A DNA stretch of 64,000 nucleotides from Acinetobacter sichuanensis (GCF_003024515.2 NZ_PYIX02000002.1:62001-126000), one strand, 5' to 3'. Counted from the stretch's first letter, positions 17,730-28,200 are shown. The notes: generated by a model from the sequence alone, not told the origin. Translations and numbers: made by a program.

Positions 17730-18721
17730 TATTTTTTCGCTACAGGTAAAGCTGCTGATGCAGGTTGATCCACCAGTAATTCAGCAGGTAAATATTCTTT
17801 CTTTAAGACCGTTTTGAGTTGCTCATATGGAATTTCTAAACGTGGTAATCCTACGACATAAGGACCAATTTCATATTCAGCATATTGTAAAATTAAGCCT
17901 TGTTTACCTAAATAGAAATTATTTGAGAGCTTAAATTTCCAAACTTGCTCATATTCTTCTAGGCTATTGGCGAGTTTATTTATACTCACCCATGTTTTAA
18001 AAGTTTCATACGCCAATTTTTCGAGTTGTGCTTTCTGCCCTGACTCAATTAAATCATCTAAATTTACTTGTTTTTGATGTTTCAAATCAAAATTAAAATA
18101 AGTTTGGGCTGATGCACCATGTGCGCCACCTAAGTAACTACTGGTATTAAGCACAACTGTTGCTAAAGGCTCTTTGGAGTTTAAGATTTTAGGGCTTACA
18201 GAAACACTGATTTTACTACTTGCACCTAGACTTTCTAACTCCTGTTGCAACGCAGTAAAGGTTTTAACATAAGGTTTTAGTTGCTCTGCCATAGATTGCA
18301 CAGGTGTTTTTGCTGCATTGGCTGCAATGACGCTGCTTGAGGCTTGTTGTTCTTGCTGTTCCTGCTGCTGCTCGGTTTTTTCTTTTTCAGCTTGTACAGT
18401 TTTACTTTGATGCGCAATATCCAAAATTTGTTCTAAATTTTTTAAAATCGCTTGGTCAATAATACTATCAACGACAAATTGATTGGTATGTAAGCGCTCT
18501 ACTGAAAACTCAGGGCAACTATTTCCATTACATTCAGGTAGTTCAACAGCAATTTTTTCTGTTTCACCCTGTAAAGTCAGTGTTGTATCTTCAACTTCTG
18601 AGCTACTTTTTTGCTCAATCTTCTGTTCTTGCTCTTTTTTTTCAACTTTAGGCTGACAAGCAGATAATGCAAAAGTAACCATCAGTATGGACAAAGCAAG
18701 GGTGTGTTTCTGATTTAACAT
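17729..18721 (-). CDS. DUF3298 (RsiV-like) lipoprotein
   Basis: A 330-residue lipoprotein: signal MLNQKHTLALSILMVTFALSAC with lipobox LSAC (Cys22), then a low-complexity Lys/Glu/Gln linker with a second Gln-rich stretch at residues ~115-130. The C-terminal half has the DUF3298/DUF4163 pattern: SYLGGAHGASAQTYFNFDL, then VNLDDLIESGQ, and a late LILQYAEYEIGPYVVGLP segment. The same domain occurs in RsiV, which binds lysozyme in Bacillus, but the function in Gram-negatives is not established. A shorter lipoprotein upstream appears related. It overlaps tatD by one base. Confidence 0.82.
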   Translation of the reverse strand: MLNQKHTLALSILMVTFALSACQPKVEKKEQEQKIEQKSSSEVEDTTLTLQGETEKIAVELPECNGNSCPEFSVERLHTNQFVVDSIIDQAILKNLEQILDIAHQSKTVQAEKEKTEQQQEQQEQQASSSVIAANAAKTPVQSMAEQLKPYVKTFTALQQELESLGASSKISVSVSPKILNSKEPLATVVLNTSSYLGGAHGASAQTYFNFDLKHQKQVNLDDLIESGQKAQLEKLAYETFKTWVSINKLANSLEEYEQVWKFKLSNNFYLGKQGLILQYAEYEIGPYVVGLPRLEIPYEQLKTVLKKEYLPAELLVDQPASAALPVAKK

Positions 18722-18812
18722 CTCATAAAACCTTCAACAAAATTGAATAAAGAAGCATGCTATTAGCTTATGCTTCCTCAGTACGCTGCTCAATCTTTAT
18801 TTGTATCAATCC

Positions 18813-19652
18813 TTAGAACATTTGTTGAAAAATATCCGATTTTAAAACATCTTGCGTTTGCTGCTTTGAAAAATAAATATCAAGCTGCTTCGCATCTTTT
18901 TCAATTTCACCAGAACGATAATGCAAACCGATCCCCTCACCATCAAAAAACCAATCTGACTGTCCCCAATAAAGTTTTTTAGGCACGACTTTTTGCACTT
19001 CATGGTCTTGATCTTTTAACCATATTAGGTATTTTTCTTGTACCCAACTGTTCAGTTTATTTTGCTGATTTGGCTGAATAACATCTAAAATACTTAAACT
19101 TTTCTGAGTTTTACGATCAGCTACAAAAAAATATTGACGTTCTTTAACCGCAATTTCTGCCTGTTGAGTATTGACTGAAATTTGCAATAAAACATACTGA
19201 TTTCGCTGCGATGCCATTCGTGTGCTTAAATGCAATTCATAGGCTTTATTTTTAGAAAATTCATCTTGCCATGCATCTGACTTTTTGACATAAGCATTAA
19301 CCGCTTGTTGCAAAGTCATATTCTGTTTTAAACCAATCTGATCTTGGATGACATTTGCTTGATGCTGAGCAATCCACTGATTAAGCCATTGATCTTGAGT
19401 TTTAATGGTTTTTATTTCAATTTCAATACAATTTTTCTTTTCACAAAAAGGCACAGCATAGTCGGCTTTTGCCTCCTGAATATTTAAATAGGGTAAAACT
19501 TCTGCTTTTTCTACAGGCTTTTCTGGTGAAGTTTTTCCTTCAGCTTTTTTTTGTTCTTGTTCATGTTTATTATTTGAATCACATGCTGACAAAAATACAC
19601 TGAGGCAAAGCATCAGCATAAATTTTTTTTGAATGTGCATTGCATTCCTCAT
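18813..19652 (-). CDS. Lipoprotein related to the neighbouring DUF3298 protein
   Basis: 279 residues with a lipoprotein signal, KKFMLMLCLSVFLSAC (lipobox LSAC), and a Lys/Glu-rich linker. A C-terminal region resembles its downstream neighbour: SLSILDVIQPNQQNKLNSWVQEKYLIWL parallels the 'NLDDLI...LEKLAYETFKTWV' part, and FFDGEGIGLHYRSGEIEKDA parallels 'QGLILQYAEYEIGPYV'. The pair therefore looks like an old tandem duplication. The GGAHG core motif is missing here. Both the ATG at 19652 and that at 19640 have a purine-rich site in front. Transcription runs toward the second lipoprotein and tatD. Confidence 0.72.
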   Translation of the reverse strand: MRNAMHIQKKFMLMLCLSVFLSACDSNNKHEQEQKKAEGKTSPEKPVEKAEVLPYLNIQEAKADYAVPFCEKKNCIEIEIKTIKTQDQWLNQWIAQHQANVIQDQIGLKQNMTLQQAVNAYVKKSDAWQDEFSKNKAYELHLSTRMASQRNQYVLLQISVNTQQAEIAVKERQYFFVADRKTQKSLSILDVIQPNQQNKLNSWVQEKYLIWLKDQDHEVQKVVPKKLYWGQSDWFFDGEGIGLHYRSGEIEKDAKQLDIYFSKQQTQDVLKSDIFQQMF

Positions 19653-19682
19653 GGTTGTCCTTCATTCAAATATATTTTGATC

Positions 19683-19710
19683 TAAAAAAAACAGCTTCAC
19701 AAGGAAGCTG
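19683..19710 (-). terminator. prfC terminator
   Basis: CAGCTTC and GAAGCTG form a 7-bp stem with a five-base loop, followed by eight T on the minus strand, 38 bases after the prfC stop. Confidence 0.85.
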
Positions 19711-19747
19711 CTTTGATTAAATTTAGTTTTATTTCACAATCGAAAAA

Positions 19748-21337
19748 TTAATGTTCACGTGTCGCACGGAATTCGATGTCAGGATAACGCTCTTGCATCA
19801 ATTGTAAATTAACACGGCTTGGTGCTAAATACGTTAAATGACCGCCACCATCTACTGACAATTGATCATGTGCTTTTTTCTTGAATTCATTAAATTTCTT
19901 ATCATCGCTACAAGACACCCAACGTACTGTATTGATACTCACAGGCTCATAAATACAGTCAACTTTGTACTCTTCTTTTAAGCGATATGCGACAACTTCA
20001 AACTGAAGCACACCAACAGCCCCAACAATCAAATCATTACTGTTTTGTGGCATAAAGACCTGAGTTGCGCCTTCTTCTGAAAGCTCCTTCAAACCTTTTT
20101 GTAATTGCTTAGATTTTAATGGGTCTTTTAAACGTACACGACGGAACATTTCGGGTGCAAAATGTGGAATACCCGTAAATTGTAATTTTTCACCTGAAGT
20201 AAAAGTATCACCAATCTGGATCGTTCCATGATTATGCAAACCAATAATATCGCCCGGCCATGCTTCTTCTAAATGCTGACGATCGCCTGCTAAGAAAGTT
20301 AAAGCATCACTAATTCGAATGTCCTTATCAATACGAACATGTTTCATTTTCAAGCCTTTTTCATATTTGCCTGAACAAATACGCATAAACGCAATACGGT
20401 CACGATGTTTTGGATCCATATTTGCTTGAATTTTAAAAACAAATCCTGAAAAACCTTCTTCCGTCGATTCAACCATACGTGCTTCAGTTGGATGCGCTTT
20501 TGGTGGTGGTGCATAATTACTAAATGCATCTAACACATGGTCAACACCAAAATTACCTAATGCTGTACCAAATAATACAGGTGTTTGACGCCCAGCAAGA
20601 AATTCTTCTCGATCCAAAGGCTCATTTGCCATTTGCACCAACTCTAAAGACTCTTCAAAAGCAGCCCATGCCAACTCACCTACTTTTTCACGTAAGTCAG
20701 CATGATTATAGCCATCACGTATTTCTATGTCGGTAATCGTTGAGCCAAAACCTGCTTTATAAACGTAAAATTTTTCTTCAATTAAATTAAATACACCTGC
20801 AAAATCACGTCCTGTACCTAACGGCCATGTCAACGGTACACATTTAATTTTGAGGACATTTTCAATTTCATCAAGAAGTTCTAATGGCTCACGAATCTCG
20901 CGGTCCATTTTATTTACAAATGAAATAATCGGTGTGTCACGCATACGACACACTTCCATCAGTTTGATGGTACGATCCTCGACACCTTTTGCCCCATCAA
21001 TCACCATCAACGCTGAGTCAACCGCAGTTAAAGTACGATACGTATCTTCAGAGAAGTCTTCATGCCCCGGGGTGTCGAGCAGGTTAATCATTTTGTCTTT
21101 GAATGGAAATTGCATGACAGAAGTCGTGATCGAAATCCCACGCTCTTTTTCCATTTCCATCCAGTCAGATGTCGCACCACGATCTGACTTACGGCTTTTT
21201 ACCATACCTGCAACTTGAATGGCTTGCCCCCACAACAACAGTTTTTCTGTCATGGTGGTTTTACCAGCATCGGGGTGGGAAATGATGGCAAAGGTTCGAC
21301 GCGCCGCAACTTCTTTTGCTAATTGATCTTTAAACAT
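19748..21337 (-). CDS. prfC: Peptide chain release factor 3
   Basis: Translational GTPase RF3, which removes RF1/RF2 from ribosomes after peptide release. The G1 loop [18 protein letters not shown] (residues ~18-35), switch [18 protein letters not shown] and G4 NKMDRE are intact, and the C-terminal half contains [10 protein letters not shown]-type RF3 sequence ([20 protein letters not shown]) and [11 protein letters not shown] at the end. Its 529 residues are exactly as expected. It is transcribed alone with a terminator behind it. Confidence 0.97.
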   Translation of the reverse strand: MFKDQLAKEVAARRTFAIISHPDAGKTTMTEKLLLWGQAIQVAGMVKSRKSDRGATSDWMEMEKERGISITTSVMQFPFKDKMINLLDTPGHEDFSEDTYRTLTAVDSALMVIDGAKGVEDRTIKLMEVCRMRDTPIISFVNKMDREIREPLELLDEIENVLKIKCVPLTWPLGTGRDFAGVFNLIEEKFYVYKAGFGSTITDIEIRDGYNHADLREKVGELAWAAFEESLELVQMANEPLDREEFLAGRQTPVLFGTALGNFGVDHVLDAFSNYAPPPKAHPTEARMVESTEEGFSGFVFKIQANMDPKHRDRIAFMRICSGKYEKGLKMKHVRIDKDIRISDALTFLAGDRQHLEEAWPGDIIGLHNHGTIQIGDTFTSGEKLQFTGIPHFAPEMFRRVRLKDPLKSKQLQKGLKELSEEGATQVFMPQNSNDLIVGAVGVLQFEVVAYRLKEEYKVDCIYEPVSINTVRWVSCSDDKKFNEFKKKAHDQLSVDGGGHLTYLAPSRVNLQLMQERYPDIEFRATREH

Positions 21338-21573
21338 ACATTAAATCTTAAATTGATACACACAATTGCACTCAGCGTAAAATGACTGAGTTTGTGTGAA
21401 AGAAAATGAATTGAAAATTGGCGTAATTGTATATGAATACCAATCTGTCTGCTAATAAATTAGACGTCTTTCCTTGATCTCTGCTTATTTCTGTTATTTT
21501 AATGAACTTAGCTCAGCCCATATCAAGTTTTCAATAAGGCTCGAAAAAAACCAATAAATATAATAAAAAACCG

Positions 21574-23643
21574 TTATGAAACAAAATGATGTTGTTCTAA
21601 ATTTTCAATAGGCAATGGCATACCTAATAAATAACCTTGTAGTTGTTGGCAACCTAATCGTTTTAAAATTTGTGCTTGTTGTTCTGTTTCTACACCTTCA
21701 GCAGTGACAATTAAGCCCAGTCGTACTGCTAAATGGATAATACTTTCTAAAATAATTTCATCTTTTGAACCATCAGATAAATTACGAATAAATTCACGAT
21801 CAATTTTCAACTCATCTACAGGTAAATTCTTCAGATATAAAAAGCTTGAATGTCCTGTACCAAAGTCATCAATTGCCAATAAAATTCCTAAAGCTCTTAG
21901 ATGTTCAAATGTTTGAATACTACTTTCAATATGATGCATGGCTGTAGATTCTGTAATTTCTACAATCAACTCTTTGGCTTGAATTTGATACTTTTGCATT
22001 AAATTATCTAAAGTTGTAATTAAATGCTTATGTTCAAACTGCATCGCTGACAAATTCACTGCAATTGGACAAAATGGCATTCCGCGTTGATGCCATGATT
22101 GCAACTGAATACATGCCTGTTCTAATGCCCAATATCCCATACGAATAATTAGACCCGTTTGTTCAGCCGCTTCAATAAATTTATTCGGTGCTAATAAACC
22201 TAAAGTCGGATGTTGCCAACGGATTAAAGCTTCTACACCACAAACATGATAGTCTGCGGTAAATTTAGGCTGATAATATAAAATAAACTGTTGTTCATCG
22301 ACTGCCGCATATAAATCGTTGATCAATTTTGACTGATGGCGATGTTTAAAATAATGATCTGTATTTTGATTATAAATACAAAAAGTATTACGTCCCTGCT
22401 CTTTTGCTAACATTTTTGCAGTATCTGCATGGATCAATAAATCTTGTAAAGATTGCCCATGATCAGGATATAACACAATACCTAAACTGGCTGAAATATT
22501 GATTTGCTTTTCATCAATTAAAAAGCGTTGTTGAATCTTTTCTAAAATTTTTTCTGCAAGCGCTTCAAGTTTAACTTCTTTAATTTGTGGGACAATGACT
22601 AAAAACTCATCGCCGCCTAAACGCAATAAAGTTTGGCTATCATCTAAAACTGTTTGTAACCGTGTGGTCAATGCCACTAACAAATCATCACCAACCTGAT
22701 GACCAAAATTATCATTTACCGCTTTAAAAAAATCTAAATCTAAATAGATCAAAGCAAATTTTTGATGACTTAACTTATAACGTTGAAAGAGTTTTTCAAT
22801 ATGATCTTCTAAAAATAGACGATTGGGTAATTTAGTCAAATTATCTTGAAATGTCAGATTTTCCAACTGTCGATTGGCGTTTAAAAGCTGCAAACTACGT
22901 TCTTCTAAGCGCCAATCTAAAATGGCAACGGCTAAAATTGAAGCAAAAATTAAAAAGCTAATAAATATAATCACAAATAAAGGAATACCTGAGCCTGTAT
23001 GAAGATTATGAGCAAAACCTGATGAGCTTTCATCAAGATCATGTAAAGTAGCCGCACTTAAGCCAATAATATGCGTACTCACAATATTTAAGGCAATAAT
23101 TGTAGAAATTGTTGTTTTATAAATTCTTTGATATTTGACGGTATGTTTATAGGTTGATGCCAACCAAAAAGAAAAACAACATCCCACAATTGGTGTCATG
23201 ACAGATAAAAACACAAGAATCAAATCATAATGAATTTCATAATGAGGAATAATCAGCCCAAACATTCCCACATAATGCATGCCTGCAACCCCACATCCCA
23301 TCACAATTGCCCCTAAAATAAGGCGAATAAAAGACGGTGTTGGTCGAGATGTTAACCAAATTGCAAAAAGACTTGATGCCGTAGCAATAAAATAAGAAAG
23401 TGCTAAAAATGCAAAATTAAAAGAATACTGAACAGGCAAGCTATAAGCAAAAATGACAACCAAATGCATAGACCAAATGCATAGACCAAATAGCATCCCG
23501 CTTAATATAAAAAGCATCAGCTGTTGATAACTATGTTTCAGTTTCAATACGATATGTTCTAGTGAAAAAGCAATATAACAAATCGCGGTGATAGCACAAG
23601 CTCCCCCTACGATTAAACTGCCATCATACCCAAAATAATTCAT
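21574..23643 (-). CDS. MHYT-GGDEF-EAL membrane protein (c-di-GMP turnover)
   Basis: A 689-residue protein. The N-terminal ~250 residues hold seven helices of the MHYT sensor type (SMHLVVIF and AGMHYVGMFG motifs), thought to bind copper or sense gases. A GGDEF domain (residues ~270-430) follows with the intact active site RLGGDEFLVIVPQ. The usual inhibitory RxxD site before it reads DDSQ, so feedback inhibition by product is unlikely. The C-terminal EAL domain is also complete (GVEALIRWQHP, VEITES, AIDDFGTGHSSF, EGVET). Which activity dominates cannot be told from sequence. A long intergenic gap precedes it and it appears to be a single-gene unit. Confidence 0.92.
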   Translation of the reverse strand: MNYFGYDGSLIVGGACAITAICYIAFSLEHIVLKLKHSYQQLMLFILSGMLFGLCIWSMHLVVIFAYSLPVQYSFNFAFLALSYFIATASSLFAIWLTSRPTPSFIRLILGAIVMGCGVAGMHYVGMFGLIIPHYEIHYDLILVFLSVMTPIVGCCFSFWLASTYKHTVKYQRIYKTTISTIIALNIVSTHIIGLSAATLHDLDESSSGFAHNLHTGSGIPLFVIIFISFLIFASILAVAILDWRLEERSLQLLNANRQLENLTFQDNLTKLPNRLFLEDHIEKLFQRYKLSHQKFALIYLDLDFFKAVNDNFGHQVGDDLLVALTTRLQTVLDDSQTLLRLGGDEFLVIVPQIKEVKLEALAEKILEKIQQRFLIDEKQINISASLGIVLYPDHGQSLQDLLIHADTAKMLAKEQGRNTFCIYNQNTDHYFKHRHQSKLINDLYAAVDEQQFILYYQPKFTADYHVCGVEALIRWQHPTLGLLAPNKFIEAAEQTGLIIRMGYWALEQACIQLQSWHQRGMPFCPIAVNLSAMQFEHKHLITTLDNLMQKYQIQAKELIVEITESTAMHHIESSIQTFEHLRALGILLAIDDFGTGHSSFLYLKNLPVDELKIDREFIRNLSDGSKDEIILESIIHLAVRLGLIVTAEGVETEQQAQILKRLGCQQLQGYLLGMPLPIENLEQHHFVS

Positions 23644-23807
23644 AAAAAATTATCTTCCATTCATGAACCTATTATTGTTATAAAAACTCTATAATGATTA
23701 CAACGCAAAACAGTGTGAAGGTTCACCTTTTAAAGAATGTAAAATATATGGTTAAAATAGCATTATCTTATTGAAGGTCAAGTTATTCTTAACTTTTTAG
23801 ACAAGAA

Positions 23808-23831
23808 AAAAGCATATCGTAATATGCTTTT
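23808..23831 (-). terminator. prc terminator
   Basis: AAAAGCATAT and ATATGCTTTT form a 10-bp stem with loop CGTA, with a T-rich tail on the minus strand, 32 bases after the prc stop codon. Confidence 0.82.
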
Positions 23832-23862
23832 AATATTTGATTAACATAGTGTTTAGACAAAT

Positions 23863-26043
23863 TTACTTCTGCAAGCTTGCCAAGTCAATTAACACATTTG
23901 CCGCCTCAGTCACAAAAGTTTCTTCTTCAGGTAAAGCAGGTCTCTTATTCGCTTTCATTTTTGCACGTGACTCAGCCAGTGCATCTAAAGAAGCCTGATA
24001 ACTTTCCCAATTTGGATATGCTTTTAAGCCTGTTTCAGCACGTCGTTTATTTTCCGCAGCCAATGTTTTTAACTCAAGAGTGTTAAGTTCTGCTTTACGT
24101 TTCTCAATATCTAAAACAACTTGTTTTTGATCTTTCGTTTGTTGAGCAATCGCTTTTCTTTCCGTTAAATACTGAAATTGTGGGTCTAAAGACACACGTG
24201 TTTGCGATTTTTCAGTTAATTGTGGCAAATATGGTTTAATCGAGCCTTCACGTTTAAATGGTGCTGTTGGAATCGTATCCCATTTCAAAGCATTTTTTGC
24301 TTTACGCTCACCAAATTCTTCATCATAAATATCAACCAGTTTAATATCTGGAATAACGCCTTTATTTTGCGTACTTCCACCTGTGATACGATAAAATTTA
24401 CGTTGCGTCAGTGTTGCTTGACCATATGCCAAACTATCTAGTTGCACTTGTGCTGTGCCTTTACCCGTCGTTGTACTTCCTAAAACTACACCACGGTCAT
24501 AATCTTGGATTGCTGCTGAATAAATTTCACTTGCCGAAGCTGAAGCAAGATTGACCAACACAGCCAACGGTCCTGCATAGGTTTGCGCACCACCATCGGT
24601 ATCATCAAAGACGCTAACATTACCATTGCCATCACGAATTTGTACCACAGGTCCTTCTTTGACGACCTGTCCGATCATTTTCGCCACTTCTTCTAAAGAA
24701 CCACCTGGATTATTACGTAAATCAATAATAATCCCTTCTACTTTATCATTGGCTAATGACTGTAAAGCTTTGTTGGTATCTTCAGCAACAGAACGATATT
24801 CATTACCAGCACGGCGAGCACGATAGTTCAGATAAAAAGATGGAATTTCGATCACACCAAATTTATGTTTAGCTCCATCACGGGTAACTTCTACAGTACG
24901 TGAGCGTACACCTGCATCTTCTTCCTGAATCACATCACGTGTCAAAGTCACAGTACGTGCCTGATTCATAGATGCACCTGCACCTAAAAGCTTAATCGTA
25001 ACATTTGTACCACGCTTACCACGAATCAAACCAACGATTTCAGAACTTGGCCAACCAATGACATCAATCATTTTTTCGCCATCTTGTGCAACCCCAACAA
25101 TACGGTCACCAGATTTGACTTGCCCTGATTTACTTGCTGGACCACCTTCTACAATGGTTTCAATTTTAGTGTAATCCTCATTACCACGCTCAGGACGAAT
25201 AGACACCCCGATCCCTTCTAGCTGTAAGGTGGTTTGACGATTGAGTTCCATCGCATCTAGAGGTGGGAAATAATTACTATGCGGATCATAAGTCAACGTC
25301 ATTGAGTTTAAGATTTTTTCTAAAACATCATCACTTTTGATCCGCCCAATACGCTCTAGCTGACGTGTATAACGCTTGGTCAATGTTTGAACAGGTGTTA
25401 AATCTTCAGATGCTGTTAGATCTTGCCCATTTGCTAATGAAGGATCATCTTTTAAGGCTTTCTGTTTCGCTTGCTCTTCTTGTTTCGTAATCGTCAAATT
25501 AATGAGCTGAGACACTAACATTTTATTCCAATATTGCTCTTGTTCAGCTTTACTGTTAAAAAATGGTGCTTTTTCACGATCCGTTTCAATATAAACATCT
25601 GGCTGATTTAAGTTTTGCGTCTTTTTCAGCTCAGCCAACATATAAGTATAAAATTCTTTTAAACGTGTACGATATTGTGCATGAATTGCATAAGCACCCG
25701 TCAAATCACCTGCTTTTAATGAAGCACCAAGCGTTGCACCGTACTGTTTTTTATATTGCTCAATTTCATTGGCTAAAAATAACGAATGGTCTGCGTCCAA
25801 ACTGTCAATATACATATCTAAAATACGTGCTGATGTACTTGCATCTAAACGCATATTTAAATAATGCTGACGGTCAACCAAAGTCGCCAATTGACGAGTG
25901 ACTAAAGCCTGATCTTGTGAAGGTTGAATGGAAGCTGAAACAGAAGCTGGTTCAGTTGCTGCAATAGCTTCTGTTATAGCATGGTTAAAAAATAAACCAC
26001 CTGTTGCGATAGCAACTGCACATGCGATTGTTTGAAGTTTCAT
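23863..26043 (-). CDS. prc: Carboxy-terminal (tail-specific) processing protease
   Basis: Periplasmic S41 protease that degrades or trims proteins from their C-termini, acting on lipoproteins and murein hydrolases. After a signal peptide (MKLQTIACAVAIATGGLFFNH...AIA) come a helical N-terminal domain, a PDZ domain around residues 235-320 (GIGVSIRPE...KSGDRIVGV), and the S41 core with IIDLRNNPGG, the Ser region NLASASASEIYSAAIQDYD and the Lys in TTGKGTAQ. The C-terminal ~110 residues are the Prc-specific extension. The ATG at 26043 begins the signal peptide directly; a TTG ten codons upstream is rejected. At 726 residues it is slightly longer than E. coli Prc (682). Confidence 0.95.
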   Translation of the reverse strand: MKLQTIACAVAIATGGLFFNHAITEAIAATEPASVSASIQPSQDQALVTRQLATLVDRQHYLNMRLDASTSARILDMYIDSLDADHSLFLANEIEQYKKQYGATLGASLKAGDLTGAYAIHAQYRTRLKEFYTYMLAELKKTQNLNQPDVYIETDREKAPFFNSKAEQEQYWNKMLVSQLINLTITKQEEQAKQKALKDDPSLANGQDLTASEDLTPVQTLTKRYTRQLERIGRIKSDDVLEKILNSMTLTYDPHSNYFPPLDAMELNRQTTLQLEGIGVSIRPERGNEDYTKIETIVEGGPASKSGQVKSGDRIVGVAQDGEKMIDVIGWPSSEIVGLIRGKRGTNVTIKLLGAGASMNQARTVTLTRDVIQEEDAGVRSRTVEVTRDGAKHKFGVIEIPSFYLNYRARRAGNEYRSVAEDTNKALQSLANDKVEGIIIDLRNNPGGSLEEVAKMIGQVVKEGPVVQIRDGNGNVSVFDDTDGGAQTYAGPLAVLVNLASASASEIYSAAIQDYDRGVVLGSTTTGKGTAQVQLDSLAYGQATLTQRKFYRITGGSTQNKGVIPDIKLVDIYDEEFGERKAKNALKWDTIPTAPFKREGSIKPYLPQLTEKSQTRVSLDPQFQYLTERKAIAQQTKDQKQVVLDIEKRKAELNTLELKTLAAENKRRAETGLKAYPNWESYQASLDALAESRAKMKANKRPALPEEETFVTEAANVLIDLASLQK

Positions 26044-26241
26044 AAATTGTTTGTACTTCCTTGGATTTACCAATTTCAGCGCTGTTTTTTTGAAATGAAT
26101 TCATGAGATTCAAAATCTTAAACAACTTTATCTGTTTATGTCGTGTAGTTTTATCATAATCTGTACTGACAAAATGTAGCAAATCATTGCAAAATTCGGT
26201 TATTGTTTCTTTTTTTAAATAAATACAATTTCGGATTTCCT

Positions 26242-27261
26242 ATGATCGGCGCATTGATGCTTGACGTTGCAGGCACAGAACTTACTCAAGAAGATATTGA
26301 ACTATTACGCGCTCCGCAAGTCGGTGGCATGATTTTATTTTCCAGAAATATCCAATCTCCTGCCCAAGTACGTCAACTCACTGACCATATGCGTCAAATT
26401 CGACCAGATATTCTCATCGCAGTTGATCAAGAAGGTGGACGTGTACAACGCTTAAAACAAGGCTTTACACTATTGCCAGCGATGGGTCATTTTGGTGAAC
26501 TTTACTTAAATGCACCTGAAAAAGCACTCGACCTTGCAGAAAAATGTGGTTGGCTTATGGCAACTGAAGTTCTTGCTGTGGGTATTGATTTTAGCTTTGC
26601 ACCTGTTTTAGATATAAATGCCATTAGCGATGTCATTGGTGATCGAGCTTTTGCACGAAATGTACAAGACATTGTCCCACTTGCAAGTGCTTTTATGAAA
26701 GGTATGCAACGCGCAGGCATGGCGACAACAGGTAAACATTTCCCTGGACATGGTTCTGTTAAGGCGGACTCACATGTCGCAGCAGCAATTGATTCACGTT
26801 CTTATGAAGAAATTTACCAAAATGACATGCAAAGTTTTATTCACTTACAGCCACAACTTGATGCACTGATGCCTGCACATGTCATTTATGAACATATTGA
26901 TCCAAATCCAGCAGGTTTTTCACCATATTGGATACAAAAAGTTTTACGACAAGAACTCAAGTTTGATGGTGTACTTTTTTCAGATGACTTAAGTATGCAA
27001 GCAGCTTGTGTTGCAGGTGGTGCAGATGCACGTATTCAAGCAGCCTTAAATGCAGGCTGTGATATGGGCTTAGTGTGTAATAATCGTGAGTCTGCCTGTG
27101 TGGCTTTGGCTGGAATTGAAGATTTACCATTACCGAACCAAGAACGCTTAGAACGTATGCGTGGCAAAATTCCAAATATTCAAATCGGTGAACAATTAGA
27201 TTTGGGTGAAGAATGGCAAACTGTCAGAAAAGTCATTGAAGAATTTAAAAATTCACTTTAA
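26242..27261 (+). CDS. nagZ: Beta-N-acetylhexosaminidase
   Basis: Cytoplasmic glycoside hydrolase family 3 enzyme that removes N-acetylglucosamine from anhydromuropeptides in peptidoglycan recycling; its product influences AmpC induction where AmpR exists. The motif KHFPGHGSVKADSH (residues ~161-174) carries the mobile-loop His and Asp of NagZ, and the nucleophile Asp lies in LFSDDLSMQAA. The start at 26242 gives MIGALMLDVAGTEL, the usual NagZ N-terminus; an upstream TTG in the same frame adds 13 unrelated residues and is rejected. It is divergent from prc and ends in its own terminator. Confidence 0.95.
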   Translation: MIGALMLDVAGTELTQEDIELLRAPQVGGMILFSRNIQSPAQVRQLTDHMRQIRPDILIAVDQEGGRVQRLKQGFTLLPAMGHFGELYLNAPEKALDLAEKCGWLMATEVLAVGIDFSFAPVLDINAISDVIGDRAFARNVQDIVPLASAFMKGMQRAGMATTGKHFPGHGSVKADSHVAAAIDSRSYEEIYQNDMQSFIHLQPQLDALMPAHVIYEHIDPNPAGFSPYWIQKVLRQELKFDGVLFSDDLSMQAACVAGGADARIQAALNAGCDMGLVCNNRESACVALAGIEDLPLPNQERLERMRGKIPNIQIGEQLDLGEEWQTVRKVIEEFKNSL

Positions 27262-27267
27262 AACTAG

Positions 27268-27294
27268 AGGGGCATTTTTTATGTCCCTTTTTTT
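27268..27294 (+). terminator. nagZ terminator
   Basis: GGGGCAT and ATGTCCC pair (one G-U) around a T-rich loop, followed by seven T, shortly after the nagZ stop codon. Confidence 0.75.
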
Positions 27295-27338
27295 GATTTG
27301 AAATAGTCAAAATAACAACAATAAAGTTAAGGATAACC

Positions 27339-28184
27339 ATGACTCAACAACTTTCTAAACATCGCCATATTTCATTTACAGCGCATTATACAGGGTATAT
27401 TTGGTATCAAATGGGGATTTCTCACCCATTACTTGCAACATCAAAAGGAAAGTCACTCGCTTTTATTGCCAATCCTATTGAAACATGGGCAGAAAAGTAT
27501 GTTGGGGGTAGCATGCGTACCACCTTAAAAGAACGTCACACTATGCTTGATGACACACTAAAACAATTAATTCATCAGTGTCCTGATCTACAAGTTTTAG
27601 AAATTGCTGCTGGGCTTTCACCACGCGGTTGGTGGTTTAGAAAACACTTTTCACATATTGATTATCGTGAACTCGATTTGCCTGACATGGCAAAGACAAA
27701 GCAAACAGCTTTACAACAAATTGATCCATCTAGCCCTCAAGTTTTATCCGTTGACTTATTTACTGAAGACTTTAAAAATGCATTTGCTGTCTTTGATCCA
27801 CAGCGCCCTTTAGTGATTATTAGTGAGGGACTAATTAATTATTTTGAAAAAGATTTACTACAACAACTCCTAAAATCTATTGTGCATTATGGGCAAAATT
27901 TTAAAGCCTTACACTACTTGACCGACATTTATCCTGAACCTGTAAAAAATAAACTCGCAAGTGTGATTTGGAACAGCAGTAAATTACTAAAAGTGATTTC
28001 GCGCAGTGCTTTTAGTTTCCACTTTCAAAAACCTCAAGAAATCCAAGATTTTTTTAAAATAGCAGGTTTTACACAGGTCGAAGTGCTGCAACCACATGTT
28101 TATTTTCAACCACAACAATCTGCACAAATGAACTCAGAAGAACATTTAGGTGATTTAGTATGGATGATTCACGCTAAAACATAA
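27339..28184 (+). CDS. Class I SAM-dependent methyltransferase, LCMT/O-methyltransferase family
   Basis: A 281-residue soluble enzyme. The first ~80 residues (SFTAHYTGYIWYQMGISHP, SMRTTLKERHTMLDD) and the motif I equivalent VLEIAAGLSPRGWWF (residues ~88-102) followed by YRELDLPDMAKTKQTAL match the leucine-carboxyl-methyltransferase-like family (PF04072), to which polyketide O-methyltransferases also belong. LVIISEGLINYF fits motif IV of the same group. The substrate is unknown. It follows nagZ but is separated by a terminator, so it has its own promoter, and it converges on the hydrolase gene at a shared terminator. Confidence 0.8.
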   Translation: MTQQLSKHRHISFTAHYTGYIWYQMGISHPLLATSKGKSLAFIANPIETWAEKYVGGSMRTTLKERHTMLDDTLKQLIHQCPDLQVLEIAAGLSPRGWWFRKHFSHIDYRELDLPDMAKTKQTALQQIDPSSPQVLSVDLFTEDFKNAFAVFDPQRPLVIISEGLINYFEKDLLQQLLKSIVHYGQNFKALHYLTDIYPEPVKNKLASVIWNSSKLLKVISRSAFSFHFQKPQEIQDFFKIAGFTQVEVLQPHVYFQPQQSAQMNSEEHLGDLVWMIHAKT

Positions 28185-28200
28185 AACTGTTTCCACTCAA

